Positions 14,978 to 22,461 of a DNA stretch of 23,872 nt are shown here, in pieces. The DNA lies in the NCBI GenBank assembly GCA_007133995.1, contig SLLP01000187.1:1-23872 (forward strand), read 5' to 3'. The notes beneath the pieces are model-generated. The model made no database searches. It was not told where the DNA came from and worked only from the letters and a program-made list of their open reading frames with translations. Made by a program: the position numbers and the translations under genes. How positions within the stretch are numbered: position 1 is the stretch's first letter; each line of letters begins with the position of its first letter. Source of the stretch: Balneolales bacterium (lineage in GTDB: Bacteria > Bacteroidota > Rhodothermia > Balneolales > Natronogracilivirgulaceae).

Positions 14978-15840
14978 AATGATGCAGCGGTTTTATTGAA
15001 GGTAAGTGATGTATGAAGTGATTTTGGTGCCTTGGCCAGATCGTCCGTCATGATTTCAGGTTCAAACCAGTTCAGGGATTCGTGATATGCTGCAACCTGA
15101 CCAATGATAATGATGGCCGGTGAGGCAATGCCCCTGGCGTTGGAAGAAATATCGGATAATACGCCTGTTACCACGTTCTGCATTTGTGTAGTACCCCGGC
15201 TGATCAGGGCTGCAGGTGTATCAGCGGACTTCCCGTGCGATGTCAGTTGTCGCACGATACCGTCTATGTTATTCAGACCCATGAGGATGACGAGCGTTGG
15301 TATTTTGGACAGGACCGACCAATCGTAACTGCTGCTGGCAGGGTGCAGGTGGCCGCTTATCACTGTAAATCCGGTAGCCAGATTTCGCATGGTCAGCGGA
15401 ATGCCCGCGTAGGCAGGAACGGCTGATATACTGCTTATACCGGGCACCACTTCGAACGGGATGCCATGGCGGCTGAGTGCAAGGCATTCCTCTCCGCCGC
15501 GTCCGAAGATGAAGGGATCGCCCCCTTTCAGCCGGACGACCGATTTACCCTGCAGCGCTTCGATAACCATCAAACGGTTAATTTCCTTCTGGGATGTGGA
15601 CGGCTTGCCATACTGCTTTCCAACGCTGATCTTTTGGATATCGGGACATGCATGTGTCAGAATTTCCAGGGTGATGAGCCGGTCGTAAAATATGATATCC
15701 GCTTCCTGCAGAACCCGAACGGCTTTGAGTGTGAGGAGTTCCGGATCACCAGGGCCGGCGCCTACAACGCTCACCCTGCCCGGTTCACTCGCCTTCTCAT
15801 CCCTATTTTCCGTGTTATTTGAAAAAACTTTTCTGATCAT
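14974..15840 (-). CDS. cobA: Uroporphyrinogen-III C-methyltransferase (SUMT)
   Basis: Uses two SAM to convert uroporphyrinogen III to precorrin-2, the precursor of siroheme. The 288-residue protein has the SUMT signatures VGAGPGDPELLTLKA (26-40), VRLKGGDPFIFGRGGEE (102-118) and VPGISS near 137-142. N-terminal residues 1-20 and the tail beyond about 262 are extensions. It is a separate gene from the dehydrogenase/ferrochelatase, which lies two genes downstream; in enterobacteria both are one CysG protein. Its ATG overlaps the sulfite reductase stop (ATGA) and its own stop overlaps the cysH start, indicating translational coupling. Confidence 0.95.
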   Translation of the reverse strand: MIRKVFSNNTENRDEKASEPGRVSVVGAGPGDPELLTLKAVRVLQEADIIFYDRLITLEILTHACPDIQKISVGKQYGKPSTSQKEINRLMVIEALQGKSVVRLKGGDPFIFGRGGEECLALSRHGIPFEVVPGISSISAVPAYAGIPLTMRNLATGFTVISGHLHPASSSYDWSVLSKIPTLVILMGLNNIDGIVRQLTSHGKSADTPAALISRGTTQMQNVVTGVLSDISSNARGIASPAIIIIGQVAAYHESLNWFEPEIMTDDLAKAPKSLHTSLTFNKTAASL

Positions 15841-17561
15841 GCTTCCACCTTGTTTTCAGATGCTGCATTTTTGGTTGAATTCGTATATGCTGATTCCGTG
15901 ATTTCTTCGATTAAACCCGACCTTGCCATGAAATCACTGAATTTTTCACCATCCATTTTGTTGTCGCGATAACGTTCAAGTACGGGCAAAACGCTAGGTA
16001 CTAGCTGGTCTATCTCTACCAGGTTTTTATAGCGTCGGTTCAGACGCCTTCCGGAGATATCACCGCCAATGAAAATGTCGTATTTATTGAGTGAATGTCC
16101 GACAATCCCGATGTCAGCTACATAAGGCCTCGCGCAGCCGTTTGGGCATCCCGTCATCCGTATGGAGAGGTCCTCCTGATCAAGTCCGAGGTCATCCAAC
16201 TGTCTCTCAAACTCACGGATCACGTCCGGGAACACCCGTTCCGCCTCGGCTACGGCCAGACCGCATGTTGGCAGGGCTGGACATGCCATCGAATACTTGC
16301 GAACCGAAGTTAGCGTATCGGCATGGGGAATGTGATGTTTTCTGATCAGTTTCTCGATACCAGCCCGGTCTGAATCGCGGATATCGGTCAGGATGATATC
16401 CTGGTTGGGAGTGAGGCGCACCCCGGTACGATAACGTGCGATGATTTCACGTAATCCGGATCTGAGTTGGGTGTTTTGGGTATCTGCGATGCGGCCGTTT
16501 TGAACGGAGAGACCAACACACCAAAGGTCGTCAGCTTGAGAATTCCAACCCAGGTGCAGATTTGGGGTCATATTACCGATTTCGCCGGGAAGATCAAGTG
16601 CATGGTCGAGTCGACGTTCCAGCTCGGCACGCAGTTTCGGAATGCCCCACTCATCCACAAGGTATTTGAACCGGGCGTGTTTTCTGTTTTCGCGATCCCC
16701 ATGGTCGCGCTGGATCGCTACGATTTCGGTTACGAGTTCATTTGCTTTTTCCAGCGGGACATACGCCAGCGGATCAGCCAGCCGCGGGAAGGTTTCAATT
16801 TTTTTATGGTTCATGCCCATGCCGCCGCCGACCACTATGGTAAATCCTGTAATTTCACCCTGGTCGTTCGGTACGGCAATCAATCCGATGTCATGCGTGA
16901 AGACATCCACACAATTATCCCAGGGCCAAGCCACACCGATTTTAAACTTTCTGGGGAGGTAGTTTTTCCCATAAAGGGGTTCGTGTTCAGGATCGGTTTC
17001 ATGGGTCGAAAGTTGCTTTTCGCCGTCGATCCATATTTCGTGATAGGCGCGGCTTCTGGGAAGCAAATGGTCCGACAATTGACGGGTGAATTCCATGATT
17101 TGCTTGTGGGATGCATCGGAAGACGGCGCAGGGCAGCACATGATGTTTCTAACGATGTCGCCGCAAGCTCCGATGGCCGTGATCATCTGATCGTTGAGAC
17201 TTTGGAGTGTGGAGCGCAAATCGCCTTTGATGACTCCGTGGAGCTGAATGGTTTGCCTTGTCGTCAGGCGAAGGGTGCCATTTCCGAAGGTGTCGGATAT
17301 CCTGTCATGCGCCAGATACTGCGAAGCGGTAAGTCCGCCCCCGGCTATACGGCTTCGCACCATGAAGCTGTATTCCTTCTCCTTTCCTTTAAGCTTGCGC
17401 ACATCACGGTCATCCTGCTGATAGATGCCATGGAATTTGAGGATCTGGATGTTATCCTTGTCAATATAAGGGAGTTGATTGGCCAGCTGTGCGGACAACT
17501 CTCCCCTAAGGTTTTTGCTTTTTTCCTTTATTTGCTCGACCCGGGATACTTTAGCAGTCAT
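15837..17561 (-). CDS. Assimilatory sulfite reductase hemoprotein, probably ferredoxin-dependent
   Basis: Reduces sulfite to sulfide with six electrons at a coupled siroheme/4Fe-4S centre. The 574-residue protein shows the two-fold repeat of the family. The cluster cysteines are CPALPTC (427/433) and GCPNGC (472/476). TTRQTIQLHGV (100-110) is the siroheme-anion-binding strand. The segment around 249-310 (HKKIETFPRLADPLAYVP and RKHARFKYLVDEWGI) resembles ferredoxin-dependent plant and cyanobacterial enzymes more than E. coli CysI. No flavoprotein cysJ lies nearby. It is the first gene of a four-gene operon whose other members make its cofactor and substrate, and it sits 231 nt downstream of attenuator 2. 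No SD precedes the ATG. Confidence 0.92.
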   Translation of the reverse strand: MTAKVSRVEQIKEKSKNLRGELSAQLANQLPYIDKDNIQILKFHGIYQQDDRDVRKLKGKEKEYSFMVRSRIAGGGLTASQYLAHDRISDTFGNGTLRLTTRQTIQLHGVIKGDLRSTLQSLNDQMITAIGACGDIVRNIMCCPAPSSDASHKQIMEFTRQLSDHLLPRSRAYHEIWIDGEKQLSTHETDPEHEPLYGKNYLPRKFKIGVAWPWDNCVDVFTHDIGLIAVPNDQGEITGFTIVVGGGMGMNHKKIETFPRLADPLAYVPLEKANELVTEIVAIQRDHGDRENRKHARFKYLVDEWGIPKLRAELERRLDHALDLPGEIGNMTPNLHLGWNSQADDLWCVGLSVQNGRIADTQNTQLRSGLREIIARYRTGVRLTPNQDIILTDIRDSDRAGIEKLIRKHHIPHADTLTSVRKYSMACPALPTCGLAVAEAERVFPDVIREFERQLDDLGLDQEDLSIRMTGCPNGCARPYVADIGIVGHSLNKYDIFIGGDISGRRLNRRYKNLVEIDQLVPSVLPVLERYRDNKMDGEKFSDFMARSGLIEEITESAYTNSTKNAASENKVEA

Positions 17562-17671
17562 TCGTATAGTTGGTTTGATGTCTTGTTGTTGATTGATTGT
17601 GGTTGAATGTCAGTTTATTTATCCGTCTGCTGGTGTCAGTGGCGTCTTTAGTTTTTAGTTGTTGACTATTT

Positions 17672-17689
17672 GTGTCTGTTGTGTCTGTT
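17672..17689 (-). repeat. Tandem 9-bp direct repeat in the sulfite reductase leader spacer
   Basis: Two adjacent copies of GTGTCTGTT on the plus strand (AACAGACAC on the transcribed RNA). The wider spacer 17562-17792 holds no recognisable gene. As RNA it is rich in C and A, poor in G, and without obvious stems, like the equivalent spacer before the permease gene. Confidence 0.7.
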
Positions 17690-17792
17690 GCGCCTGTGGT
17701 GCCTTCTGCAAAAATTCATTTGTAAAAACAAGGGTTGCCGGATTTGGTGCAGTGCGTTTCTGCTTCGGCAGATTAGGGGGAGGGACATGGGC

Positions 17793-17829
17793 AAAAAAAA
17801 AGCCCGATACCAGATGGTAGCGGGCTTTT
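17793..17829 (-). terminator. Intrinsic terminator of attenuator 2
   Basis: On the minus strand AAAAGCCCG pairs with CGGGCTTTT. Above a C-T mismatch, TACC pairs with GGTA around loop ATCT, and an uninterrupted T9 follows. It is 19 nt after the stop of a Met/Cys leader ORF and 231 nt before the sulfite reductase start. Reading plus-wise it has only T4, so the minus direction is favoured. Confidence 0.88.
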
Positions 17830-17934
17830 CAAGAGAAAAATCGATTCTTACGATAACATCCCATGCAGACCACCACCTCTGTCTCTCCGGAGCATACAAC
17901 ACATCGACATGATCGACATAATATTTGAGATGGT
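17812..17934 (-). promoter_or_regulatory. Alternative base-pairing strands of attenuator 2
   Basis: ACCATCT occurs twice on the RNA: upstream of the leader ORF (17934-17928) and in the terminator arm and loop (17818-17812). Between them, AGGTGGTGGT (17878-17869, across the three Gly codons) can pair with GCTACCATCT of the terminator (17821-17812) over 10 contiguous pairs, three of them G-U. Alternatively its GGTGGT can pair with ACCATC of the upstream copy. The order of strands matches attenuator 1. Switching is inferred. Confidence 0.55.
17848..17919 (-). CDS. Met/Cys-rich leader peptide upstream of the sulfite reductase operon
   Basis: A 23-codon ORF ending in TAA. It begins MSIMSMCCML and continues RRDRGGGLHGMLS. 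Six of the first nine residues are Met or Cys (codons 1, 4, 6, 7, 8, 9), and both Cys codons are TGT. The stop is 19 nt upstream of a T9 intrinsic terminator that precedes the cysI-cobA-cysH-siroheme operon. ATG TGT TGT ATG (17904-17893) is identical to codons 3-6 of the leader before the sulfate-activation operon. The three GGT codons form the candidate antiterminator strand. There is no SD, as is common in this window. Which Met starts translation is uncertain; all five are in frame. Confidence 0.68.
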   Translation of the reverse strand: MSIMSMCCMLRRDRGGGLHGMLS

Positions 17935-18009
17935 GTGGAATTTCATTTTTTTATAAATAGCCAAATGGCTAGTAGTAACTGATTGTTATCATAAGATTTT
18001 AATGCCATG

Positions 18010-18041
18010 GAAAGTTAGTATGTAACAGCAGTTAATGTCAA
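18010..18041 (-). promoter_or_regulatory. Candidate promoter of the sulfite reductase leader transcript
   Basis: On the minus strand TTGACA (18041-18036) and TAACTTTC (18017-18010), with 21 nt between TTG and TAACTTTC. This is the same design as the promoter of the sulfate-activation leader. It lies about 90 nt upstream of the leader ORF. Confidence 0.55.
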
Positions 18042-18446
18042 GTCATTTTTTTATTTCATTCTAATCGCGGGAGCCGGTCAGAGTTGTTCAGGACGTCGAT
18101 TTATCGTATCTTTTATCGCTTTTAAGAACATGCATTAGGAACATGCAGAAGTTTGATTCACTCACTTGCTTTGAAATCATTTAAAAGTATAATGTTATCA
18201 ATATTATTTTCGGAATTGAATGGCTTTAAAATTGCTGCATGAATTGTCCAGCCATCACTGTTACTGAGTTTTGATCCCAGATGTAATAATGTTGACTGAA
18301 CGACCGGACAAATTGATTCTGTTGTCTTTTGATCAGGTCAATCTGAAGAGAAAGTGCTGGAATACGATTCCAAAGCATCTGCATTGAATTACCTGATTAA
18401 GCAGACTATATTTCAACAAGGAATATCAAGCGGCAACCATCAAATA
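18042..18446 (+). other. Intergenic region between the divergent sulfite reductase and acetyl-CoA operons
   Basis: AT-rich and without a convincing gene. It contains two copies of GAACATGCA (18126-18134 and 18139-18147), 13 bp apart start to start, which could be a protein-binding site. The frame of the following gene opens with a GTG at 18354, but those 31 codons look unlike the protein family. The promoter of the acetyl-CoA operon should be here, but I cannot place it with confidence. Confidence 0.5.
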
Positions 18447-20357
18447 ATGATGAAAGACAAAAACGAGATTCTTGAGCACTGGCGCCGACGTTATCCGGAA
18501 AAATTTTCTGATGAAAACAGGATTTTTTCGAATATCAGGAGAGGTGACAAGATCTTCATTGGTACCGCATGCGGAGAGCCTCAATATCTTGTGAATGCCC
18601 TGGTTTCATACGTCGAAAAATATCCCAAAGCGGTTGCAGATACCGAGTTGATGCAGGTTTGGACCCTGGGTGTTGCCCCGTGGAAAGATGAAAAGTTCAC
18701 CTATAATTTCCGCCACAACGCTTTCTTTATTGGTAACAGCACACGTGAAAAAGTAAATACCGGTTTTGCTGATTACACCCCCATTTTCCTGTCACGCATA
18801 CCCGAGCTGCTAAAACGCAGAACAATTGAGATAGATGTGGCACTCATACAGGTATCCATGCCGGACAAAAACGGCTATGTAAGTCTTGGTATCAGCGTGG
18901 ATATCACCAAAGCTGCAATGGAATCGGCCGGGCTTGTGGTCGCCCAGATCAATCCGAACATGCCGCGGGTTCTCGGCGACACATTCGTCCACATCAAAGA
19001 GATCGACTATCTCATTTACGGCGAAGAGGACCTCATCGAGTACCAGACAGAAGTGCCCGGCCATATTACCCAAAAAATAGGCAAGTATGTGGCCCGAATC
19101 ATTGAAGATGGTGACACTATCCAGCTGGGTTATGGAAGCATGCCTAACGCCATTATGGCCAATATCACCACTAAAAAAAATCTGGGCATCCACTCCGAGC
19201 TTCTGACCGACTCCATGGTGGAGTTAATGAAGCGGGGTGTGGTCAATAACTCAAAAAAAACGATTGACAAGGGTAAAACCATCGCTGCTTTTTGTATGGG
19301 ATCGCGTGAAACCTACGATTTTATTGATGACAACCCGGGGGTCGAATTCAAGGAGGTAAGCTATACCAACAATCCCTTGGTGATCGCCGAAATTGAGAAC
19401 ATGACCGCCATGAACGCGGCGCTTCAGGTGGATCTTACAGGGCAGTCTACTTCCGAGTCCATCGGCAGCATGTTTTACAGTGGCATCGGCGGACACGCCG
19501 ATTTCATGAGAGGTGCCAACCTGTCCCCCAACGGTAAAACCATCCTGGTAATGCAGTCAACAGCCAAAGATGGTGAAGTGTCACGAATTGTTCCGTTTCT
19601 GGACAGCGGTGCCGGTGTTACGCTCAACCGGGGTGATATCAACTACATTGTGACCGAATACGGAGTCGCGTACCTGCATGGCAAGAATATTCGCGAACGG
19701 GCCATGGACATCATATCCATTGCCCATCCCAAATTTCGGGCGGAGCTGGTAAACAAGGCCAAAGAATTCCATCTTATCTATCAGGATCAGGCCTATATCC
19801 CCGGTAAACGCGGCGAGTATCCTGAACACCTTGAGACCTATCGAGAAAGTTCGACAGGACAGCTGCTGCATTTCCGACCAGTTCGAATTAATGACGAGCC
19901 GCTCATCAAGGATTTCTTTTATTCGCTCTCGGATCAAAGCTTCCAGCGTCGTTTCATGTCTTCGCATCTCGATATGCCTCACTCAAAGCGCCAGGATTTT
20001 GTAGTGATCGACTATACCAGGGAGATCACCATGTTGGCAACGATTGACGTAAATGGAAAAGAGCGCGTCGTGGGTATGGGGCAAATCTTCAAGAATCCGG
20101 ACGGGAAAATGGGTGAAGTTTCATTTGCAGTCCGGGATGACTACCATAACCGCGACATCGCCACCGAAATGCTTAACTATCTTACAGAGATCGCAGTCAG
20201 TGATAACATGGAAGGATTCACTGCCGAAGTTTTGGTGGAAAACAAACCGATGCTCCGGGTTTTTGAAAAAATGGGCTTTGAACTGGAAAAAACAATTGAA
20301 GATGGTGTATATGAAATTGTAATGAGATTTGGTGATTGGAAACATGAGCAACTATAA
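18447..20357 (+). CDS. Bifunctional acetyl-CoA hydrolase/CoA-transferase with C-terminal GNAT domain
   Basis: The N-terminal part (about 430 residues) belongs to the class I acetyl-CoA hydrolase / 4-hydroxybutyrate CoA-transferase family. GIHSELLTD contains the likely catalytic Glu (residue 251 from this start), YSGIGGHADF (344-353) is the acyl-binding glycine loop, and VTEYGVAYLHG is a family block. The C-terminal part (about 472-629) is a GNAT fold ending NKPMLRVFEKMGFE. Its acetyl-CoA loop reads YHNRDIATEML, with Asp where the first conserved Gly of R/QxxGxG/A would be. Start: the frame opens at GTG 18354, but ATG-ATG at 18447/18450 matches the family's start better. It overlaps the next gene by 14 nt. 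Confidence 0.88.
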   Translation: MMKDKNEILEHWRRRYPEKFSDENRIFSNIRRGDKIFIGTACGEPQYLVNALVSYVEKYPKAVADTELMQVWTLGVAPWKDEKFTYNFRHNAFFIGNSTREKVNTGFADYTPIFLSRIPELLKRRTIEIDVALIQVSMPDKNGYVSLGISVDITKAAMESAGLVVAQINPNMPRVLGDTFVHIKEIDYLIYGEEDLIEYQTEVPGHITQKIGKYVARIIEDGDTIQLGYGSMPNAIMANITTKKNLGIHSELLTDSMVELMKRGVVNNSKKTIDKGKTIAAFCMGSRETYDFIDDNPGVEFKEVSYTNNPLVIAEIENMTAMNAALQVDLTGQSTSESIGSMFYSGIGGHADFMRGANLSPNGKTILVMQSTAKDGEVSRIVPFLDSGAGVTLNRGDINYIVTEYGVAYLHGKNIRERAMDIISIAHPKFRAELVNKAKEFHLIYQDQAYIPGKRGEYPEHLETYRESSTGQLLHFRPVRINDEPLIKDFFYSLSDQSFQRRFMSSHLDMPHSKRQDFVVIDYTREITMLATIDVNGKERVVGMGQIFKNPDGKMGEVSFAVRDDYHNRDIATEMLNYLTEIAVSDNMEGFTAEVLVENKPMLRVFEKMGFELEKTIEDGVYEIVMRFGDWKHEQL

Positions 20358-22461
20358 ACATCTGTTTGAACCCAGGTCGATAGCCATTATCGGGGCATCG
20401 CATGATACGAAGAAAATCGGGCATACCATCCTCAATAATCTGATAAGCGGAGGATACAAGGGGAAAATTTATCCGGTCAACCCTTCCGGTGGCGAGATAC
20501 TCGGTATCCGGGTTTACAAATCGGTGCTGGATATCAAAGATGACATCGATGTGGCCTCCCTGGCCATTCCTGCAAAGTTTTGTGTGGATGCAGTAAGGGA
20601 GTGCGCAAAAAAAGGAGTGAAATACATACAGATCATCAGCTCCGGATTCTCCGAGATCGGCAACGACAAGGAAGAGCGGGAGATCGTCCGTCTTGCAAGT
20701 GAAGCGGGAGTGCGTGTCATGGGTCCGAACACTTTTGGCATGTACTCCGCAGAAGTGTCGATGAACCTGACCTTCTCTGCCACACCGATCAAGGAGGGAG
20801 GTGTCGCCATCCTTACCCAGAGCGGAGCTCTCGGCATTGCCATGATCGGACGTACCGCTGTGGACAACATGGGATTATCTGTAATCGTATCTACAGGTAA
20901 CAAATCGGATCTTGATGAGGCCGACCTGCTTGAATATCTCGAAGACCACGACCGGACACGGGTGGTTATGATGTACATCGAGGGTATCAAGAACGGCGAA
21001 AAGCTGATACCGATCCTGAAGCGAATTTCTCAGAAAAAGCCGTTGATCGTCATCAAATCAGGCCGATCGAAGCGTGGCGCCCAGGCTGCAGCTTCTCATA
21101 CCGGTTCACTGGCCGGACTCGACGCCATCTTCGATGCGGTGATGAGGCAGTGCGGGGCGCTCAGAGCCGACAGTCTCGAGGAGGCCTTCAATTGGTGTCG
21201 CTTCCTCTCGTTTGCACCCGAGCCGCTGGACAAGCGGACCGTGATTGTCACCAATGGCGGTGGCATCGGTGTTCTGGCAACAGACGCCTGTGAAAAGCAC
21301 AATATTGAACTCTATGATGACCAGCAGGTGCTCAAGGAGACATTTGAAAAGTCAACACCCTCATTTGGTTCCACCAGAAATCCGATCGATATAACCGGCG
21401 GTGCGCTGGCTGACGATTATCTGGCAGCGCTTACCGCACCGGTCGATTGCGAATCCATTGACTCCACAATTACGCTCTACTGCGAGACCGCCACCTTTGA
21501 TTCCGAGAACTTGATTCCCATGGTCCGTAAAACCTACGAGAGACACCAGAAGGCGTCAAAGCCGGTTACGTACGCGATTGTGGGAGGGGAATCCGTAGAG
21601 CATGCTATTCAGGAGCTCAGCCGGCAGAATTTGCCGGTATTTCGTGACGTAGAGCCAGCTGTATCCTGCATGGGAGCACTTTATCGCTACAGCGATTTTA
21701 AAAACAGACCGCCGGCACAAATGGAGGAGCTGAATGTGGACATCGATACCATCAACAGAATCATTGACAAGGCGGTGGCCGAGGATCGTAGTTTTCTGCT
21801 TGCAGACGAAGCCCAGGATGTGATGCGGGCGTCCGGTATCCAGATTCCAAAAAGCATAATAGCAAAAAAACTGGCCGCAGCTGTTGAAGCAGCAGAGGAA
21901 ATTGGTTACCCGGTGGTCATGAAAGTTGTTTCCCGTGATATCATCCATAAAAGCGATGCCGGCGGACTTGCCCTGGATCTGGAAAACAAACAGGAAGTGA
22001 TCGACGCCTATGAAGCGATTATAAACAATTGCCGCGCCTATGATCCCGATGCACATATAACCGGGATTGAGGTCACCGAGATGGTCACATCCGGTCTCGA
22101 GATGGTCGTTGGTGCCATCCGGGATGCATCATTCGGTCCGGTTGTCATGTGCGGTCTGGGCGGTATCTATGTGGAGGTGATGAAGGATGTCGCTTTCCGC
22201 TCTTATCCTCTCAACGAAGAGGAGGCTCGCCGAATGCTTCAGGATATCAAGTCCTATCCACTATTGCTTGGAGTCAGAGGGGAAGAGAAAAAGGATATCG
22301 ATGGCGTGATCGACTCTCTGCTCAAGGTGGGAATCATATTGTCCAAATGCGACCGGATATCGGATATTGAAATCAATCCGATTGTTGTATATGGTGAATC
22401 CACAGGTCTCAAGGCACTTGACGTTAGAATTTTGTTACAACATACCATGGAGGAGAAATAA
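20344..22461 (+). CDS. ADP-forming acetyl-CoA (acyl-CoA) synthetase, fused alpha-beta
   Basis: Interconverts acetyl-CoA, ADP and phosphate with acetate, CoA and ATP. The alpha part begins with a CoA-binding Rossmann domain (RSIAIIGASHDTKKIG) and carries the phospho-His loop AASHTGSLAG with His252. The beta part (from about residue 470) is an ATP-grasp domain with VMKVVSRDIIHKSDAGG (His535-Gly541) and a late EINPIVV metal-site segment. The 705-residue length fits the single-chain form. ATG at 20344 is preferred over an in-frame TTG 15 nt earlier, and GGA precedes it. It overlaps its upstream neighbour by 14 nt and the next gene by 1 nt, so the three are almost certainly co-translated. Confidence 0.92.
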   Translation: MSNYKHLFEPRSIAIIGASHDTKKIGHTILNNLISGGYKGKIYPVNPSGGEILGIRVYKSVLDIKDDIDVASLAIPAKFCVDAVRECAKKGVKYIQIISSGFSEIGNDKEEREIVRLASEAGVRVMGPNTFGMYSAEVSMNLTFSATPIKEGGVAILTQSGALGIAMIGRTAVDNMGLSVIVSTGNKSDLDEADLLEYLEDHDRTRVVMMYIEGIKNGEKLIPILKRISQKKPLIVIKSGRSKRGAQAAASHTGSLAGLDAIFDAVMRQCGALRADSLEEAFNWCRFLSFAPEPLDKRTVIVTNGGGIGVLATDACEKHNIELYDDQQVLKETFEKSTPSFGSTRNPIDITGGALADDYLAALTAPVDCESIDSTITLYCETATFDSENLIPMVRKTYERHQKASKPVTYAIVGGESVEHAIQELSRQNLPVFRDVEPAVSCMGALYRYSDFKNRPPAQMEELNVDIDTINRIIDKAVAEDRSFLLADEAQDVMRASGIQIPKSIIAKKLAAAVEAAEEIGYPVVMKVVSRDIIHKSDAGGLALDLENKQEVIDAYEAIINNCRAYDPDAHITGIEVTEMVTSGLEMVVGAIRDASFGPVVMCGLGGIYVEVMKDVAFRSYPLNEEEARRMLQDIKSYPLLLGVRGEEKKDIDGVIDSLLKVGIILSKCDRISDIEINPIVVYGESTGLKALDVRILLQHTMEEK

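Noticed and set aside
17733..17741. CCGGCAACC on the minus strand resembling part of a SAM-I riboswitch
   Set aside because: The rest of the SAM-I core (paired P1, GAGGGA...GGCCCGAUGA) is absent, and the motif lies downstream of the terminator in an unstructured spacer.
17666..17902. 78-codon minus-strand frame with a Trp-Trp-Ser-Ala-Trp stretch, suggesting a trp-like leader
   Set aside because: It runs through the T9 terminator without stopping and lies before sulfur, not tryptophan, genes. The Met/Cys frame in another phase stops 19 nt before the terminator and matches the second leader.
18354..18446. GTG start for the CoA hydrolase/transferase giving 31 extra residues
   Set aside because: The extension has no family resemblance, and the ATG-ATG at 18447/18450 leads directly into the conserved N terminus.
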